Part shown: piece after piece, positions 26,366 through 29,894 of the stretch
Position numbering within the stretch: position 1 is the stretch's first letter
Layout: each line of letters opens with the position of its first letter
NCBI GenBank assembly: GCA_003221825.1
Contig: QHUE01000098.1
Span: 1 to 29,894 of the forward strand
Reading direction: 5' to 3'
DNA from: Gemmatimonadota bacterium
Lineage (GTDB): Bacteria; Gemmatimonadota; Gemmatimonadetes; Gemmatimonadales; GWC2-71-9
Length of the DNA stretch: 29,894 bases
Translations under genes and position numbers: made by a program
The notes under the pieces: generated by a model
Databases searched by the model: none
Told to the model about the DNA's origin: nothing
Seen by the model: the letters and a program-made list of their open reading frames with translations, nothing else

Positions 26366-29300
26366 CTAGCGCAAACTCTCGGCTGCCTTTGCCGGCTCAG
26401 TGCCCCACCACCACATTCTCGTCAACTGTCGTTGGCGAGGCCAGACTTCGTTCAGCGTGTCTCCTTCATATAACCGCCCATTCTTCATCACATAACGAAC
26501 GCTATTCGTGTTATGGATATCCTCGAGCGGATTCGCGTCGAGCACGATCAAGTCGGCCAACTTGCCCGGCTCGAGCGAGCCCAGATCCTGCTCCATCCCG
26601 ATCGCATTCGCGCCGTGCATCGTCGCGACGCGCAGCACGTCGTGATTGGTCATCCCGCCAGCCGCCATCGCCCACAGCTCCCAATGGTCGCCCAGCCCAT
26701 CCATCTGGCCGTGCCCGCCCAGCCCGATGTGGCCGCCCGCCTTGAGAATCGCATTCGCGGACGCCGCGATGCGCGGGAACACGTACTCGCTCTCCCGGAA
26801 CCACGGCCGCCGCTCGGCGCGCTGGTCGATCTCATCGTGCGGCATGAAGCGCCGCACCTTGGGATTGTCGTGGATGTCGTAGCGCTCGTAGAAGAAGTTC
26901 TCGCTCCACGGGCCGCCGTACGACACCAGCAGGGTCGGCGTGTACGTGATGCCCGACTGCGCGACCAGCTGCACGGCATCCTGGTACAGCGGCATGATCG
27001 GATAACTGTGCTCCGATCCGGGATAGCCGTCGATCACGGCGGTGAGATTCATCTTGAAGTCGAGCCCGCCTTCGATCGTCGGCATCAGGCCGAGCTCTTT
27101 CGCCGCCATGATGACCCACTGCCGCTGCTTGCGGTTGCCCGTCATGTACATCTTGATCGTGTTGATGCGATAGAAGTCGCTGTAGCGCCGCAGCGCCTGC
27201 CGCGTGTCGTCGAGACTCTTGAAGTCCTCATCCCAGAAGACGCCCGGACCGGTGTGGAAGATGCGCGGTCCGAGGATTTCTCCCGTCTCCACGAGATCGG
27301 CGTACGTGAGGACGTCGGTCGTCGATGTCTGCGGATCGCGCGTGGTCGTCACGCCCCACGCGAGGTTGGCGAGGTATTTCCACACCTGCGTCTCGTGAAT
27401 GCCCCAGGTGGGCCAGGGATGGGCGTGCACGTCCACGAAGCCGGGGATGATCGTTTTCCCGCTCACATCGATCACGCGCGCGCCGGCCGGCACCGCGCCC
27501 CGGGCCCCAACCGAGACGACCCGATTGTCCGTGACAACGATGTCGCCGTTCTCGATGACTTCGTCGCCCTTCATCGTGACGACCCGCGCGCCCCGCAGGA
27601 CGACCGTGCCGCGCGGGATGTCGCGTGCGACGCGGATCGCGACGTCCACCCGCATCGGCTCATAGGCCGGCTGCTTGGCGAGCGAGTCCGAGCGCGACCG
27701 CAGCCGCTTCTGCACGGAATCGGCCAGGGCCTTGAAGGCGTCGGTCTTCAGCGAATCGGCACGGATCGAGTCGCTCCGGGCTTTGACCTTGTCCATCGAG
27801 TCGGCGACGGCGGGATCCCATTTCAGGAATGAGCGGCCGATGGACCAATACGCCTGGCGCCCGTCGTTCGTCCACCCGACGAAGTCGCCGCCGATCATCG
27901 TGAGCCGTTTGGTGGGGAATGCGGCGGACGAGGGATCGGACACGTTGACCACCGGCGTCTGGCCGCCGATGAGCGGCAGCGTCACCAGGTAGACGTAATT
28001 GCCGACCAGCGCCAGGACGCGGTCTGAGTCCGGACTGATGATGATCTCGTCGGCGTTATTGGGCTCGGCACCGGGTCCGGGGTAGGTGTAGCCGGTGACC
28101 CGGATATGCGCGCGACGGTCCGTCCCGTCGTACCGCATCGAGACGAGACCTTCTGAGCCTTCATAGATGTAGATCCGGTTGGGATCGCGGCTGAAGTGCG
28201 GACGGCCGGCGGCATTGATCGGCGAAATGCGCGTCGGTGCGCCGCCCGCCACCGGCACCCAGACGATCTCATAGCCGGGCGCAGAGTGCTCCGCCGTGCG
28301 AGGCGCCCGCGGTCCCTTGACGACGACGATCCGCGCACCGTCCGGCGACCAGACCGGTGTGTCATAGAAGGCACTGTCCGACGTGAGCCGCACCGGACGA
28401 CTGCGGCCATCGGCCTTGATCTTGTTGAGCGTTCCGCCTGCGTCGGTCCAGGTCACGTACGCGAGCCATTGCCCGTCGGGCGACCACGCCGGCACCTGCT
28501 CCTTGACGCTGTCGTTCGTGAGGCGGCGCGGCGCGCCGTTCGGCAGATCCATCACGTACAGGCGGTCCAGCGCGCTGAACGCGAGGCGGCGGCCGTCCGG
28601 CGATGGCGTCGCGTTGCGGATCTGACGCACCAGCACGCTCCCCGTGTCCACGCGGATCGGCAGGTGCACCATCGGCCCCATCTGCTGGTCGATCTTGGCG
28701 GTGAACGCGATGTCGGTCACCTGCCCGGAGGGCACCGCCACGCGGTGCACCTTGCCCCCATACGAGACGATGATCGCCTGATTGTCGGGGGTGAACGCGT
28801 ATCCGGGATACAGATCGCGCGTGAAGCGGGATTCCTGATCGTCGCGGGTCACCGGATACACGAGCCACTTCTCGTCGCCCGAGGCAAGGTCGCGCAGGCG
28901 CAGCCCCGTTTCCGCGTCGTAGCGCGTGGCGTACACCAACCATTTGCCGTCGGACGAGAGCGCCGGCCGCATGGCGCTGCCGTGCACGTCCGTCTGCGTG
29001 AAGAGCCGGCCGGTCTGGCGGTCGTAGATCGCCAGCTGCCAAAGCGGATACTGCAGGTTGTAGCCGAAGCCGCCGCGGTGACGCGACACCCAGATGTAGC
29101 GCGGATCCTTCCCGAACGCGGCGCCCAGTGTGTTCATCGGCGGTGGCTGATTGGGCCCCGCCTGCACGCGCAGCATCGCCGCGCCCGCTCCGCCATCCTT
29201 GTGAATCAGCCACAATTCATAGACGCTGCCCAGCACCCCGCTGGTCCTAGAGACGACGATGTAGTTGCCGTCCGGCGTCCAGTCCGGCGACGCGTAAAGG

Positions 29301-29704
29301 TTGTTGGTGCCCTTGGTGAGCGCCTTGCTGTGCGAGCCGTCGGGGTCGCAGAGCCAGACGTTCTCCGCGCCGCTGCGGTCGGAAAGGAAGACGATGCGCT
29401 TGCCATCGGGTGACCACCGCGGCTGCGAGTCGAAGCTCGGACCGGAGGTGATCCGCGTGGCCGCGCCGCCAGTGATCGGCATCGTGTAGAGGTCGCCGAG
29501 CAACTCGAAGACGATGGTCTTGCCATCGGGTGACACGTCGAGGGACATCCAGGTGCCTTCCGACGTCTCGAGGCTCACATTGCGCGTCATGGGCAACGGC
29601 AGCGAGTCGAGTTTGACCTTTACGGTATCGCGCTTTGTCGTGTCCTGCGGAGCCGGTGGCGGTTGTTGGATGGCCAACGACACTGCGACAAGCAGGGAAA
29701 GCAT
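26366..29704 (-). CDS. Exported beta-propeller (TolB/PD40-like) and amidohydrolase fusion (1112 aa)
   Basis: ATG 29704 has GGAG five bases upstream and begins a short signal peptide (MLSLLVAVSLAIQQ). Residues about 45-650 hold repeated PD40-type blades (SPDGKTIVF, RWSPDGKRIVFLSDRSG, DWTPDGNYIVVS, AWSPDGQWLAYVTW, WSPDGARIVVV). After a charged linker (about 655-700), an amidohydrolase domain begins (VVLRGARVVTMKGDEVI), with the metal motif VDVHAHPWP (His760, His762), LGGHGQMDGLG and the family ending GSLEPGKLADLIVLDANPL. Such fusions are large periplasmic hydrolases; the propeller probably gates or presents a peptide or amide substrate, but this is inference and the substrate is unknown. Confidence 0.92.
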   Translation of the reverse strand: MLSLLVAVSLAIQQPPPAPQDTTKRDTVKVKLDSLPLPMTRNVSLETSEGTWMSLDVSPDGKTIVFELLGDLYTMPITGGAATRITSGPSFDSQPRWSPDGKRIVFLSDRSGAENVWLCDPDGSHSKALTKGTNNLYASPDWTPDGNYIVVSRTSGVLGSVYELWLIHKDGGAGAAMLRVQAGPNQPPPMNTLGAAFGKDPRYIWVSRHRGGFGYNLQYPLWQLAIYDRQTGRLFTQTDVHGSAMRPALSSDGKWLVYATRYDAETGLRLRDLASGDEKWLVYPVTRDDQESRFTRDLYPGYAFTPDNQAIIVSYGGKVHRVAVPSGQVTDIAFTAKIDQQMGPMVHLPIRVDTGSVLVRQIRNATPSPDGRRLAFSALDRLYVMDLPNGAPRRLTNDSVKEQVPAWSPDGQWLAYVTWTDAGGTLNKIKADGRSRPVRLTSDSAFYDTPVWSPDGARIVVVKGPRAPRTAEHSAPGYEIVWVPVAGGAPTRISPINAAGRPHFSRDPNRIYIYEGSEGLVSMRYDGTDRRAHIRVTGYTYPGPGAEPNNADEIIISPDSDRVLALVGNYVYLVTLPLIGGQTPVVNVSDPSSAAFPTKRLTMIGGDFVGWTNDGRQAYWSIGRSFLKWDPAVADSMDKVKARSDSIRADSLKTDAFKALADSVQKRLRSRSDSLAKQPAYEPMRVDVAIRVARDIPRGTVVLRGARVVTMKGDEVIENGDIVVTDNRVVSVGARGAVPAGARVIDVSGKTIIPGFVDVHAHPWPTWGIHETQVWKYLANLAWGVTTTRDPQTSTTDVLTYADLVETGEILGPRIFHTGPGVFWDEDFKSLDDTRQALRRYSDFYRINTIKMYMTGNRKQRQWVIMAAKELGLMPTIEGGLDFKMNLTAVIDGYPGSEHSYPIMPLYQDAVQLVAQSGITYTPTLLVSYGGPWSENFFYERYDIHDNPKVRRFMPHDEIDQRAERRPWFRESEYVFPRIAASANAILKAGGHIGLGGHGQMDGLGDHWELWAMAAGGMTNHDVLRVATMHGANAIGMEQDLGSLEPGKLADLIVLDANPLEDIHNTNSVRYVMKNGRLYEGDTLNEVWPRQRQLTRMWWWGTEPAKAAESLR

Positions 29705-29727
29705 GGAGTCTCCGGATGGACTGTAAC

Positions 29728-29840
29728 GGACGGTGGAAAAAGCGACGGTAGAAAATTGCGACGGTAAAAAAGCGACGGTAAGGGGGCAGACCCTTACCGT
29801 CGTTTTATCGAACTTCCTTTACCGTCGTTTTTCTACCGTC
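29728..29840. repeat. CGACGGTA direct/inverted repeat array with a strong central hairpin
   Basis: Four direct copies (GGACGGT at 29728, CGACGGTA at 29743, 29759 and 29773) are followed by three inverted copies (TACCGTCG at 29795 and 29820, TACCGTC at 29834). Poly-A or poly-T runs separate the units. The innermost pair forms a perfect 12-bp stem, CGACGGTAAGGG (29773-29784) with 29791-29802, and a six-base loop. The unit recurs at 23139-23159. Confidence 0.85.
29769..29806. terminator. Possible bidirectional terminator hairpin
   Basis: The 12-bp stem inside the repeat array is followed by TTTT on the plus strand (29803-29806) and by a T run on the minus strand (complement of 29767-29771). It could stop transcription in either direction, for example from a gene beyond the right edge into the propeller-amidohydrolase gene at 29704. 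The repeat array may be the reason for the fold, so a terminator role is not certain. Confidence 0.5.
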
Positions 29841-29894
29841 AGATACTCAACGCGCGTACCTGTCTCGGGGCGGGGTCCTGGGACCGCAGGACAA
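29841..29894. other. Right-edge sequence with no recognised feature
   Basis: The last 54 bases contain GGTCCTGGGACC (29875-29886), a 12-base palindrome broken by two centre bases, but no gene or motif I can support. Confidence 0.3.

Noticed and set aside
29728..29840. CRISPR array
   Set aside because: Units are about 8 bp with irregular A/T spacers and occur in both orientations; there are no cas genes.

Overview
This window is GC-rich (roughly two thirds G+C by eye) and densely packed with bacterial chromosome genes. There are no tRNA or rRNA genes, no transposase and no CRISPR array that I can see. The gene mix suggests a Gemmatimonadota-like, Gram-negative, aerobic heterotroph: secreted amidohydrolases, a beta-propeller/amidohydrolase fusion, an M16 zinc protease, PafA-like phosphatase, FHA and Ser/Thr-kinase proteins, and GTG/TTG starts without strong ribosome binding sites. 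This placement is an inference from gene style, not a proven identity.

Layout. Positions 1-68 hold the signal-peptide end of a leftward gene. A 353-bp AT-richer divergent spacer follows, then a small secreted protein of unknown function (422-694). Next is a signalling block: a membrane-tethered protease with two FHA domains (700-2427, minus) and a tandem pseudokinase-kinase (3617-5389, plus). Between these two lie a broken YdjM-type membrane hydrolase (2484-3325) and a small ERR/DRR-repeat protein (3312-3551, minus).

From 17815 down to 5390, ten genes read leftward with gaps or overlaps of about 20 nt or less, so they look like one operon. In order they encode a secreted amidohydrolase, a PIG-L/LmbE deacetylase with a ThuA-like tail, a complete Fe3+-type ABC importer (lipoprotein, ATPase, fused permease), an MFS exporter, a PafA-like phosphatase, a small helical protein, and an ABC-2 exporter pair. 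Upstream is an M16 zinc protease (17882-20662) ending in a clear intrinsic terminator.

The right part holds housekeeping metabolism: a frameshifted long acyl-CoA dehydrogenase, a degenerate phosphoribosyltransferase-like protein, citrate synthase, a GYD-domain protein, a RhlE-like DEAD-box helicase with a 240-nt structured leader, and a 1112-residue secreted beta-propeller/amidohydrolase fusion.

Points worth a second look: (1) the FHA-protease and pseudokinase-kinase pair as a possible membrane phospho-signalling and proteolysis system; (2) two genes that each look internally deleted and frameshifted; (3) short direct-then-inverted repeat arrays in several intergenic gaps, and a related-style inverted repeat that now encodes the signal-peptide start of an ABC lipoprotein; (4) a PRTase-like protein that has lost its PRPP loop; (5) the structured helicase leader.
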